From Glebionis coronaria (taxonomy: Eukaryota > Streptophyta > Magnoliopsida > Asterales > Asteraceae): a stretch of 64,000 bases of DNA. The notes beneath the pieces are model-generated. The model was not told where the DNA came from and did not search any database. It saw only the letters and a list, made by a program, of their open reading frames with translations. The translations under genes were made by a program, and so were the position numbers. Each line of letters starts with the position of its first letter. The stretch's first letter is position 1. This document shows, one piece after another, positions 1 through 11,656 of the stretch. The DNA is taken from NCBI GenBank assembly GCA_025667525.1, contig CM046878.1, positions 397,874,433 to 397,938,432 of the forward strand, written 5' to 3'.

Positions 1-1598
<1,598 letters not shown>

Positions 1599-2556
1599 TT
1601 TTAGTTATCGAGTTTTTTATGGATTTTGAACATATAAACTGTTTGTTATAATCAGAGGGTCTTCTACTATCCCAATTGATTAGCCCTCTACCAGATATCT
1701 TATTGAATATATGAACTAATTCTCATGTTCATTTGAAGGTCCAATTGTACTCCTAAATACCCTAACCTTATTAAAACATTAATTTAAACCCGACTAATTT
1801 CAAAACTGTTTTGACCTCCGACTATTTGTAACAAGTTTTTGACCACTTCCTGACCTCCAATATAGTCCTAGTTTCTTGCGTTCAAAATCCAACTCAAAAA
1901 ACCTCCTTTCCAGAAGGTACTTGGTTCGCATCATGAAACTTTCTAGAACTCTAGATATGATCAAAACAATTGACCTAAAATTCTGCCCAGTTTTTAATGA
2001 CGAATTTAATTAAATTTACTTAATTATTTACCCAAAACATAATTAATTACAAGCCCTAATTAATCTAATCATTACTATATCATTAAAACTCAGAATTAAA
2101 TTTTTCCCTAACCCTAAATCCTTTTTATATTGATGTATACATGTTTTAAAAATAAATTAAATAAAATTTTTTAATGTTTTACCTTATATTTATGAAAGGC
2201 AAGATTTTTAATGAAAAACCCTAACTTTATGATATATGTCGCAACCTATTGATCTCCAGGAGAAAATATTATGTTTTTTTTTACTTTTTAAAAGACTTTA
2301 TATAAGGTGTGTGTGAATCCTAGTACAACCCAAGCCCAAACTCTTTTCCTTTTCCTTTTTCTCTTTTGATCCGTCGCCTAAACCGACTATACATATATAT
2401 TTTTTTATTTTTTTTCTTTTAATTACTTATTATTACACTACTAATGTTTCCTTAAATTTCCTTAATTTATTTCATCCCTTAAGACCTATAAAAACATCAA
2501 TACCGTAAAATGGGTCAATTTTACGCTTATACCGTAAAAGACGTAAAAAATATACA
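1599..2556 (-). mobile_element. Truncated LTR 'D1' of a chromovirus-like element
   Basis: The reverse complement aligns throughout with 55230-56190 in solo LTR D2. Shared landmarks are the TTTTACGTCTTTTACGGTAT block, a GAGCAGAATTTTTGTGTCATT-like block next to a TTTGATCATATCTAGA block, and ACCCTCTGATCATAACAAAC. Both copies meet a TA repeat at the same relative position. No ORF of note. It stops abruptly at 2556, where the LTR of element T1 starts with TGTAACACCCC, so T1 inserted into this older LTR. Confidence 0.75.
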
Positions 2557-3804
2557 TGTAACACCCCATTTTGGTAAATGGAATGTCACGCGTGATTATG
2601 GCGCGTCATCAAAGGATATAAGGTAAATGTCTTAAAAACATTAAATGACTATGAATGGAAATACCTGAAACAAACATCGGTAGTCCAAGTATAAGCTCAA
2701 CACACACAAACATAAGTATTGTAATGGAAAAGGACTAAACAATGTCCAAAGAAATAAGTAGCAAAATGTATGATGAAATGCATAAAGTAGAGAAGGCTAG
2801 ATAGCTTCCAATCGATATGCACGTACGCTTAAAGTCTACGAGGCGCCCTTGAGTACCTGCCGTTTGGTAACATGAAAGGAAAACGGCTGAGCATAACGCC
2901 CAGTGAACAGATATACAAGTATAGCATGGAATAACATAAGCATAAAAGACTAGTAGCAACGGAAATGTATAAGTCCTAGATAACCTGGGTAACATGTTCA
3001 TTAAAATTGGTTTTATAGTTTGAAAAGAGTCATGTTTTTATATAAAATCTATATTAATTAGCTAATAGCCCATATAGGTCATGAGGTTTCCACCGTGCAA
3101 TGAATACTTGGAGGGGAGATCTCGTCATGCAATTAGAGGGGTTGCCTCTAATTAAATAGTCTGGGTAAGAGGGATCAACTCCTTGTGAAGGATGCAAGGC
3201 ACACATCGCATTCACCATGAAAATCCTGTAAAAAAATGTAACTAGGATGCACCCATACGCCCCACATGATAATATAATAACGATGGCCAAATAAATTAAA
3301 GGGACGCCACGAGCAATCACTCCGCCGTGGGGAAGTCATAACACTGGTGCCTCTAGTGTTATGGTTATGGTACCTCCATAACTAGGGGACACTAGTCATG
3401 CATGTATTTGGCTTAGACAATTATTCTAACATAAGTATCAAACATATAAAACAATACTGGGAAAACAGTTGGCTGCAAACGGGGGAATCCTAATAAGGAA
3501 AGAATGTCCATACTGAAGGACAGGAAATCCGTACCTTGTGTCCAGTGAATGAAAAAAGACGAAAGGATGGAAGCCTACTCCGATCTCACTAACGCTACAT
3601 AAATAGGGGGACATGTATAAGTATTCTGTTTATTGAGTACGTAACTGATTTTATCATGTCTTAGCTTGTTTTATATGTTCTAGACTTGTTTTACTGATTT
3701 AAATGTTATACTGTGTTTATCATGTATTCTATGTATTCTGGTTAAGTATTAACTTGTATTCTTGTATTAATATACTTGTTGTGTAATAATAAGTAAAATT
3801 CTAA

Positions 3805-3965
3805 ATATAGCAGGTTTCCTAAAATAGAAAGTTTCCAAAAGTAGAAAGTTTCCAAAAATAGATTAGCTTCTAAAAATAGATCAATTTCTAAAAATAGAAA
3901 GTTTCCAAAAATAGCAATTTTTCCCGAAATAAAAAGTTTCCATATTTAGAAATAAGTTGAATTAA
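3805..3965. repeat. Imperfect tandem repeat in T1 LTR
   Basis: About six to seven copies of a 20-24 bp unit close to AGTTTCCAAAAATAGAA, drifting towards both ends. AT-rich, no coding sense. Confidence 0.75.
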
Positions 3966-4124
3966 TAAGCTAATAATATAAGCTTAAGTTTACTGGTTAA
4001 ATATCATAAGTCATGTAATTATTTGTATGGTTTATTAATAATAACATGTTAATTAAATAAACTATAGGTTATACGATTTAATTAAATATAAGCATGATTT
4101 AATTAAATTTAGGTATATAAAATA

Positions 4125-4320
4125 CTTAGGTTAAACATGTATTAATATTTTATTAATTATAACCTAAGTCATGTTTATTAATTAAATTATAATCCATGTT
4201 TTAATTAATTAGTACTATAGTCTAAATTAAATAATAAAAATACTTAGGTTAAAACATGTATTATTTACTAAATAATAATAACCTAAGTCCATGTTAAATT
4301 AAATTAATTACTAGCCCATG
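4125..4320. repeat. Two-copy duplicated AT-rich segment in T1 LTR
   Basis: The string ACTTAGGTTAAACATGTATT followed by an AT-rich stretch and TAACCTAAGTCATGTT occurs twice, about 115 bp apart, with small indels. AGGTTA and TAACCT make each copy partly self-complementary. Confidence 0.6.
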
Positions 4321-4449
4321 ACTTAATTAATTTTGATTTTTTGTTAAAATAATATAACTTGTTAAAAATAATTAACTTGTAAAGATTCATCATGAATCGA
4401 ACCCGTGTTTTTGATTTACACCTAACGTGAACGAGACTGAATTCCCCAT

Positions 4450-4830
4450 GAACCAGACCAAAGCAAACACCCCTTTAGCAGTGGCTAACCGGCTCAATCG
4501 GTTGCCACTGCTGGTTCATTTTCACCACCGGATGTAGCCGGTGGTTGCCCCTGGCCTGCCTCGGCTAGCATTGCCCACAACAACAGGTTCCCACAGGCAG
4601 TTAGCCGGTGGTATCCCTACTGCTGTCGTTCCCCCTGCTTGACCAAAACAGCCACCGGTCTTAGACCGGTGGTGTTTCTTGCTGTTGCGCCGAGACAAAG
4701 AAACCACAAGGCCACCCCGACTTGCGTTGGGGTCCTTGTTCCTTGCTGCCGAGACACCACAGCCCCAGACCGAGACCATTGAGGTCTCGGTTGGTGGTGA
4801 TACAACGACCACCGAGAGCTTCGGCTCTTG
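4450..4830. repeat. GC-rich hairpin cluster in T1 LTR
   Basis: An unusually GC-rich island in AT-rich sequence, packed with short inverted repeats. Examples are CCACCGGTCT/AGACCGGTGG (perfect 10-bp arms, 1-nt loop, about 4651-4671), CACCGG...CCGGTG, GCAGTGGC...GCCACTGC-type arms around 4479-4512, CGAGACC-ATTG-AGGTCTCG (about 4770) and AGAGC-TTCG-GCTCT (about 4816-4829). In an LTR this would be transcribed leader or terminal RNA. Several overlapping frames span it on both strands; none resembles a known protein and I treat them as by-products of the base composition. Confidence 0.6.
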
Positions 4831-5612
4831 GTTCTTGCGTCGGACAAACCAAAACCCAAACCAAACCATTCTATTTATTTTCCCATGATTCCTAACATGT
4901 TATTTACTTGTTTTTTCATAATCCCCATGTTCATGTATTCTTAATTTAAATAAAAAGAATAAAAGAAAAGGATTGAAGGATTTACCGAATGCGTGAATCA
5001 AACGAGAAAAATAACGCGAACACTAATACTTGTTTTAATCACCAAGATCGAACAACCACTCCTTTGTGGTGTGATATAGCCGACGACCAAGGAGAAGAGG
5101 CAAAGAGGATTATGGTTTTAATTTTTTAGAAAACTCTATAGAATGAAACAATGTTTTTCCTGTTTGTTTAATTTAGTTAAACCAAACTGGGCCTGGGCCT
5201 CCTTTGTCTTGTGGTGTCCGTGGCTATGAGGGCCCACGAGGGGAAACCCGTACGTTTTCATGTCTTATATTTTACGTGTTCATTCGTTAGCATTTTCGTG
5301 TTATATCTTAATTGATTGTTCGTGTTACAATTAAATACTTGTATGTAAACGATATTTATCGTATTATAATAAATACATACGTAATTACATGTTCGTGATT
5401 TAACGTTCATGATTTTATATTCGTGATTATAATTATTATGGTTAATAATTATCGTGTAATATCACGTACTTAATACTTATCGTGTAATAACACGTACGTA
5501 GTTTCTGTAATTAATATTCGTGACACGTGTTCGTGCTATAAAAGGAAAGTTTTAGTTTGTAGATACGTTTACTAAGTCTACTGTTCATAGTAAAATCATG
5601 CGGGTTTTTACA

Positions 5613-5632
5613 ACTCTTCCCCCTAAAAAGAA
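5613..5632 (-). promoter_or_regulatory. Polypurine tract of T1
   Basis: On the minus strand the purine-rich run TTCTTTTTAGGGGGAAGAGT sits directly before the LTR start TGTAAAAACCC. This is the usual place of the plus-strand primer. It resembles the tract of the LARD element (AGGGGGGAAGAC before TGTGAGAACCC), which supports a common chromovirus-type origin. Confidence 0.8.
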
Positions 5633-5658
5633 TAATTCGTCCCCGAATTATAGATAAA

Positions 5659-6340
5659 CTAACCTGAAAGAGGAACATACCCGAATTCAAAACTTGAATG
5701 AGGGTAAGAAGCCTGGATAGACTCCTCTGTTTATCAAGTGGCTTCCCGCTCGGTTTGATCCCTCCAAAGGATTTTGACGAATGGAAACGTCGTCTTCCTC
5801 ATGACGCGTTCTTGTCTGTCAAGAACTCGTTCGGGTTCCTCTATGAAGGTAAGATCTTCACGAATCTGTTCCAGTAGATACTAAACTGTGTGAAGGGGAT
5901 GATAATTGTACCCTCTGAGTAAGGACACATGGAAAACGTCATGAACGTGAGAAAGCTGTGGAGGTAACGCTAAACGATACGATACCTCACCGACTCTCTC
6001 GATGATATCAAATGGTCCGATGAATCGAGGACTGAGTTTCCCTTTGATTCCAAAATGTCTAACACCACGTTCCGGTGATACCTTAAGAAAGATGTGATCT
6101 CCCACGTTGAAATGTAAGTCCCTACGATGCTTATCGGCACTCTTCTGACGTGCACGACCTTCCTGTAATTTCGCCTTAGCTACAACGACTTTCTCGTTGG
6201 TCAACTCTATCATCTCTGGTTCTTCAAGTGTTCGCTCGCCAACCTGATCCAACAGATTGGGGCGCGACACTTTCTGCCATACAATATCTCAAACGGTGCA
6301 CACTTAATGATGGCGTGCCAACTATTGTTGTATGCAAACT
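5659..6340 (-). pseudogene. Chromovirus integrase C-terminus with chromodomain (decayed)
   Basis: End of the pol gene of a Tekay/Del-type Ty3/gypsy element. Read on the minus strand it starts in the end of the integrase core (AYNNSWHA, then [11 protein letters not shown]), shifts frame once near 6265, and continues with the integrase C-terminal domain (FNVGDHIFLKVSPERGVRHF, KLSPRFIGPFDIIERVGEV, LSHVHDVFHVSLL). A chromodomain-like end follows (IREDLTFIEEP, VMRKTTFPFVKILWRDQ) and finishes at a TAG near 5659. Besides the frameshift there is an in-frame TAG at 5881 and a TGA-TAA pair inside the chromodomain, where the family normally has Trp-Glu. The integrase is cut off at 6340 by the B1 LTR, so everything upstream lies outside the window. 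Not functional. Integrases of this family use the chromodomain to target chromatin. Confidence 0.85.
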
Positions 6341-8599
6341 TGATTGTAGGTATTTTACAACCTTGCTTAGGAAAACGAGATGTAAATGAGCGGTAAGTAA
6401 TAAGCGAGATGATTTAGAAAAATCAAATGCTAATGACCCAAAGTAAAGTTTGTTTCCCAAGGAGGTTTATTGTGTGTGAAAAACTTGTAATATTTTGGAT
6501 TAATATTGAAAGAAAAGGTAAGAAAAGAAAACGACGGATATGATAAAATTATACTACGACGACAAAACGTAAAACCCGTAAAAATAGACAAAATAAAAAC
6601 TTACTCTAAAAATTCCCAAAAAATTACCAAAAACTCCTAAAAGTCTAATTAGGGCTTACAAATGATCAAAACTTTTCCAAACCTTTTAATTAGTTAATAT
6701 TTAATTTTTTAATGCTAATTAAAGCCCTAAAAATCAAATAAATTAATAAAAATCCCAAATAAAGATTTTTCAATTTGTAAAACTCTAAAATGACTTAATT
6801 AAACTAAAAAGTATTTTTCCAAATTTTTAAAATTATTAAAACTATTTAAAATGATTAAAAACTAAAATAAAATTTTAAAATAATATTAAAAATTAAAAAA
6901 TTATAAAGAATTCTAAAAACTTGCAAACTAGTTATTTTAACCTAAATAAACAGAAAATGAAGTTGAAAATACCAAAATACCCCTATTGGGCCTCCAAATG
7001 GGCTAAAAACAAAAACAGTCACCTTAATGGGCTTTTTAGCCCAATAAAAATCAAACTTAACCAATTAAGCCTAAAATCACCAGACTGATTCAAAATTCAA
7101 TTTTAAGCAAAAAACACTAAAGGCCCAAAAGTTGAAAATGTGCTTATCACAGCTTAAATAACACACAACTTATTTTTATTGGGCCAATAAGCCTAATAAG
7201 CTATAAGCTAATGCCATAAGCTCTAATTCAACAAACAATCTTCTTTTGTGATTATAAAGCAGGTTGTAAAAAGAAATTTTGAAAAAGCTCAACAAATAAG
7301 CAAATTACTTTTTCATAAAACGACAAAATAGTCGAGTTTGAGTTCTAGAGGGTTTCAAAAGCTGATTCTTTTTGCAAAAGCTCACAAATAGCTTTACTAA
7401 GAATAATCAACAAAGAAAACACCAAAAAGCCAAGTGAAATAAGTTGTAGAAGCAAATAAGCTGGCTGAAAAAGCCAAATAAGCTAGTTTTCTAGCAAAAG
7501 CTTAACCAATTAAGCTGAAACCTTTAGGATGTGATAATAAGCTGAGAAAAATGACACCTATCACAAAAACCAAGTTGTTTCATGTACCAAGAAGCAGAAC
7601 TGAGAAATAAGCCAAATAGAGCTTTTTTGACCAAAAGTCAAAGTGATCCAAAGTTTACCAAATTGCCAGGACTTGTTATAGAGAAACTTTTGTGAAGGAA
7701 TCAAGGCTGAATCCTTTTGAATCAAGAGGACAGTTAGCCAAATGATTTCAGTTTTGGTACAAATATGGCCAATAAGACAGTTGGCTTATAAGCACTCAAA
7801 CAGGCAATCCAAATAGCAAGATAAGTTCACAAGCAGCACAATAACAAATTGCAAGCGAATAGAAAGCAGGGCAAGCACTAGATAATCACATGCAAAGCAC
7901 AATAGAGGTGGTCACTTTGGTGATGAAACTTACCACTTCAACCACTTTCAATAAGCTATAACTCACTCAATAAGCCACCAAATTCAACAAGCAGATATAG
8001 CACAGATAGCTTATGACAAAAACTCTTCCCAAACCAAAAATCAGACCCTGAATCCAACAAACAAAGATTTTATAGCTTCTGATGTGTTTGACCAAATTCA
8101 AACCAATTTTAGCAGATTTTTTCATAACTTGCAAATCCTTTTCCAACCTTTAAGAGACTTAACCAATGACCGAAACATGTGACAAATGAGGGATCATTCT
8201 TGAACATTTCTTTAATCTTGAGGGACTAAACTTTCCAGATCTTCAAAGTTGAGGGACCTTTTTGTCATTTTGACAAACTTAAGGGACCAAACTTGTAATT
8301 ATCAATATACAAGGGTTTTATGTGTCATTATTCGTTGATGAGGGATAATTCTTGAACATCTTCAATACTTCAAGGTCTTTTCTTTGAAACATCATAACTA
8401 GGGTCCGGTTCAATGTGCGGCTTCGTTTCTCGTGTTCGTTTTTCCTTGTTTCTTGTGATCTTTTGTCTTTTTCAAGATATCCATACCTAAAGTACACAAG
8501 TAAACAAACACAAGCATATATATATGGTATACTTATGAGATTTTATGCATTTAAAGCCCGAAAAGAACGATGAGATCATGTATAATTGCCATGTCATCA
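6341..8599 (-). mobile_element. 3' LTR of Athila-like element 'B1'
   Basis: A 2.26-kb LTR. On the minus strand it starts TGATGACATGG and ends CCTACAATCA, matching the TGATG...CATCA ends of solo LTR B2 (42876-47111). Colinear similarity with B2 is clear: the blocks where LTR literals repeat 'grey' phrases such as GAGGGACC/TTGGTCCC, the GGGCCTAAA stretch and a very AT-rich final third. It carries dozens of AATAAGCT/AGCTTATT words between about 7130 and 8010. It sits inside the T1 integrase, with flank AAACT (6336-6340). The 5' LTR of B1 is not in the window. Confidence 0.85.
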
Positions 8600-8614
8600 C
8601 TCCCCCATACTAAA
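8600..8614 (-). promoter_or_regulatory. Terminal polypurine tract of B1
   Basis: Minus strand TTTAGTATGGGGGAG immediately before LTR start TGATG. Just upstream (8615-8645) CATTGT and ACAATG can pair around a loop containing GAGGGCA. The same hairpin-plus-tract arrangement recurs internally at 10254-10291. Confidence 0.8.
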
Positions 8615-10271
8615 CCATTGTCGTGCCCTCACACAATGCTAGAATAAAGTATCTAAGCATCTCCTAAATTCAATTTTATTACCCTTTATTGAAAAGTAAA
8701 CTTGCTACAATACTACGAAGATGTGTTAAAGACATAATGTATGATTTTTATCACGAGTGTGACTTTTAGGGTCAATGAATAAAAACAAGTGAATGTCTCA
8801 TAGAGTAAAGTTCGTCATCCTTAATTGTCATTCATTCCATGCTAAGTGAAAAAACGAGATCATTGTTGGTACAAGTCACAATGCTAACACTACTCATACG
8901 TCCAAATTGTGTAATACTTTTTCTCCCTGCAATCCTAGTTATTTATGAAAAGAAAAGGTATCTAGAATTTTTTTTAACTATTTGTCATGGATCACAAGTG
9001 ATTCATATTGACTTATTTGAGTATTTACTAGTCCGAAAATAAAGTAGCACGATTTAATCGTTAGTTATCTAAAGGACAAAATCTTTTAAAACGGCTTCTC
9101 GTAATCTCCTTAAGTTCATATCTTGGCATAACTCGTTTCATGATTTGAGACCTTTCTCGGACCGATATTTGGCATGTACTTCATACTTCGAATCTTCAGA
9201 AGATGTTCTTGAAATAATGGTCTTCTCTTCATATTTGGAATTTCTTCACTTGACGTTTTTAAGAGATTCTTCATACTTGGACCACGACTTCATCATTTTT
9301 TTCAATCTTTATTTTGGATTTTGATTACAACGATCCGCCTCCTTTTAGGACTTGGTTATATTTATCCCCATACCTTGTTAGGGTCTTTTTTGATAGACTT
9401 TCTCCATGATCTTTAGGGGAGTAAATTGCTTTTCGTCGTGTGTCTCGGTCCTTCATATTGATTTGAATAATGATTCTTCATATCATCTTGGATCTTTAGC
9501 AACATAATAGAGTCCTCATGCCTTATTAGGGCCTTTTCGGAACTTCACCAATCTTCGCGTCCCGCTTCAATAAGTTATGCCTTGGCTATGGACTCAATTC
9601 AACCACGAGCAACTTTTAGACAATCTTGGGCTAGAAGCTAAGTAACCTTTAAAATCGTACGACCTTACTTATTGCAATTAATTTATTCCTAAAGCATTGA
9701 TCTTATGGGAGAAAAAGCCACAATTAAAAACATATGAGTTTTTGAAAGAACATTTTCATGTTCTACGTTTAGCATGCAAGTCAAAATTAATCCAAATTTG
9801 GATTAGATTTGTTAATACTATATTAAATCGATGTTTTGGGTTTTCAAGCCACCTATAGGATCTTGCACTTTCTTAGACCTTTTTAAGTTTAGAGAATGAA
9901 TTTTAAAGTTCCCTTGATAAGTGACTTTCTAGGATCAATTATAGGAACTTGCGAAAAGTTCCTGTTCTTAACCCGTATGAGCTATGACTTTCACGTTTTA
10001 AAGTTTCCTATATAAAAGTCTAGCAAAACTTGATTCAAGGGGGTTAAGGAATGTAAAGGGCTCCAAATGCCCATCAAGTCAAAAATTAACTCTTATTCTA
10101 CCCATCAGAAAATATACTTTCGTGTCTTAAAAACACTTATGAAAACTAAGAATTTTTTTTAAAATTTAGCCATTTTTTTCCTTATTTGCAACAAAACAAA
10201 ACAAAACGATGAAAATTAGAAAACGTGAGGGCGTAGCAAGGCAGGTATCTATCCACCCCCATACTAAAAAT

Positions 10272-10291
10272 AAACATTGTCCTCAATGTTT
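10272..10291. repeat. Inverted repeat AAACATTG-TCCT-CAATGTTT in B1
   Basis: Perfect 8-bp arms around 4 nt, followed on the element (minus) strand by TTTAGTATGGGGG, the same purine tract as at the B1 3' end. The identical 20-mer occurs at the corresponding place in A, A', A4 and C. Confidence 0.85.
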
Positions 10292-10639
10292 CGAGTCTAA
10301 AGGTGGATCACCCCCATACTAGAGACGAAGATTCGAATGCTTAGGATCTAGCATGGAAAGGGTGATCAACAATGTATCTAAAGCCGTTTATGAATTATGA
10401 TAAAAGATAACTATTAGAACAATCAAGGATATGTCATGGATTCGTGAAAAACTCTTCAAGCAAACGATCGAGGCTCACGTAAACGAACACGAGAGTTTTT
10501 AATCCCGTCGATGATGATGATCTAGATAACACATTCACAAACAACCACGAGAAAACGAGTTGGAAGGGCACAAATCCCCTCTCATTAACTACATTAGAAA
10601 GCGGTAATATATACATGGATAAGCATGGGATCTCCCCCA

Positions 10640-10682
10640 CGAGGCACCTCGTTTTTTATTACCGAGTCATGAGCTCGATTCG
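10640..10682. repeat. Paired hairpins after the last ORF of B1
   Basis: CGAGG-CA-CCTCG, then an A/T run, then CGAGTCATGAGCTCGATTCG (one mismatch in the second stem). The pair is conserved with substitutions in four other elements of the window; see the finding on compensating changes. Confidence 0.7.
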
Positions 10683-10694
10683 ATCCCCTCAATG

Positions 10695-11656
10695 CTAATT
10701 ATCATTAGGGAAGGTGACTTGGTCGAGGTAGTCCAAAGAAGGGACTTCCCCACCAAAGTAGTGCTTAAGCCTATGTCCATTCACCTTGAAATTAGGACCA
10801 TAATTTTGAGCTAGCTCAATGGTCCCATAAGGAAACACTTGTGCTATGGTGAACGGACCCGACCAACGAGATTTCAATTTCCCGGAAAATACCTTCAAGC
10901 GAGAGTTAAAAAGTAACACTTGATCACCAACGTTAAAAACCCGGTTTTTAATCTTTGAATAATGAAACTTTTTAGTCTTTTCCTTAAAAGTTAATGAATT
11001 TTCATAAGCATTACCTCGTAATTCATCCAATTTATTAAGTTGTATTTTCTGGTGATCTCTCGCGGTCTTCAAGTCATAGTTGGCATGCTTTAGGGCCCAA
11101 TATGCATTGTGTTCCAATTCAATAGGCAAGTGGAAATTCTTTCCATAAACCAACTTATAAGGAGTACATCTGATAGGTGTCTTGTGGTGCGAAAGGCCCA
11201 TAAAGCGTCATCGAGTTTATCAGACCATGAAGCACGATTTTCTCCAATCGACCATTCAAAAATCCTCTTCAATGCTCGGTTTAAAACCTCGACTTGCCCA
11301 CTCGTTTGCGGGTGATAAGCCGTAGAAAGACGATGTGTAACCCCATATTTCTTTAGAACCTTTTCGAATTAGTCATTACAAAAATGGGTTCCACGATCGC
11401 TTATAATAGCACGAGGGGTTCCAAACCGAGAGAATAGTTTCTTCAAAAACTTCACTACCACACGAGCATTATTCGTAGGCAAAGCCTTAGCTTCCACCCA
11501 CTTAGATAGGTAGTCAACGGCGACCAGGATATACTTGTTTCCATGAGATGATGGGAACGGTCCCATAAAGTCAATACCCTAAACGTTGAAAATCTCACAC
11601 ACTTGAATTATATTTTGCGGCATTTCATCCTTTTGAGAGGATTTTCCTTGACGTTC
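10695..11656 (-). pseudogene. Athila/Tat-type integrase, core and C-terminal half (B1, broken)
   Basis: Minus strand. From the LARD insertion site it reads the linker after the zinc finger, then the catalytic core: first Asp in [12 protein letters not shown], second Asp in [12 protein letters not shown]. After an in-frame stop at about 11366 comes the SGQVEV segment with the Glu of the DDE triad (about 11290-11310). It continues through the [11 protein letters not shown] region, shifts frame near 11190, and ends with the C-terminal domain ([51 protein letters not shown]). There is another stop near 11580. Integrase would insert the cDNA into the genome. At least two stops and one frameshift make it inactive. 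The C-terminal sequence is typical of the Athila/Tat clade. Confidence 0.88.
11652..11656. repeat. Left target-site duplication CGTTC of the LARD
   Basis: CGTTC immediately precedes the LTR start TGTGAGAACCC and recurs immediately after the 3' LTR at 24156-24160. Removing the insert and one copy restores a continuous B1 integrase reading frame across the site. Confidence 0.95.

Larger units (their letters stand above)
2557..5612 (-). mobile_element. 3' LTR of Tekay/Del-like chromovirus 'T1'
   Basis: A 3.06-kb LTR. On the minus strand it starts TGTAAAAACCCGC and ends GGGGTGTTACA, so it has canonical TG...CA ends. It is placed as the 3' LTR because a polypurine tract lies immediately upstream on the minus strand and a decayed integrase with chromodomain lies beyond that. 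The 5 bp before it (TACAT, 2552-2556) are a candidate target duplication, but the other end of the element is outside the window. Internal features are a 20-odd-bp tandem repeat, a duplicated AT-rich segment and a GC-rich hairpin cluster. Short frames in the GC-rich part overlap one another and show no protein signature. Confidence 0.8.
8615..10694 (-). other. 3' untranslated region of B1
   Basis: About 2 kb without a credible gene between the end of integrase and the terminal polypurine tract. Block 9070-9290 (with AAGGACAAAATCTTTTAAAAC, CATATCTTGGCATAACTCG and TTTCTCGGACCGATATTTGG) is shared with family-A elements A, A' and A4, although the LTRs differ. Block 9430-9590 matches a 60-70 residue frame seen in those elements but is frameshifted here. 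Two further PPT-like strings lie near 10254 and 10311. Confidence 0.75.

Noticed and set aside
4522..4869. Minus-strand 115-codon frame with overlapping frames as an LTR-encoded protein
   Set aside because: Several frames on both strands are open together because of GC-rich hairpin sequence; no recognisable domain.
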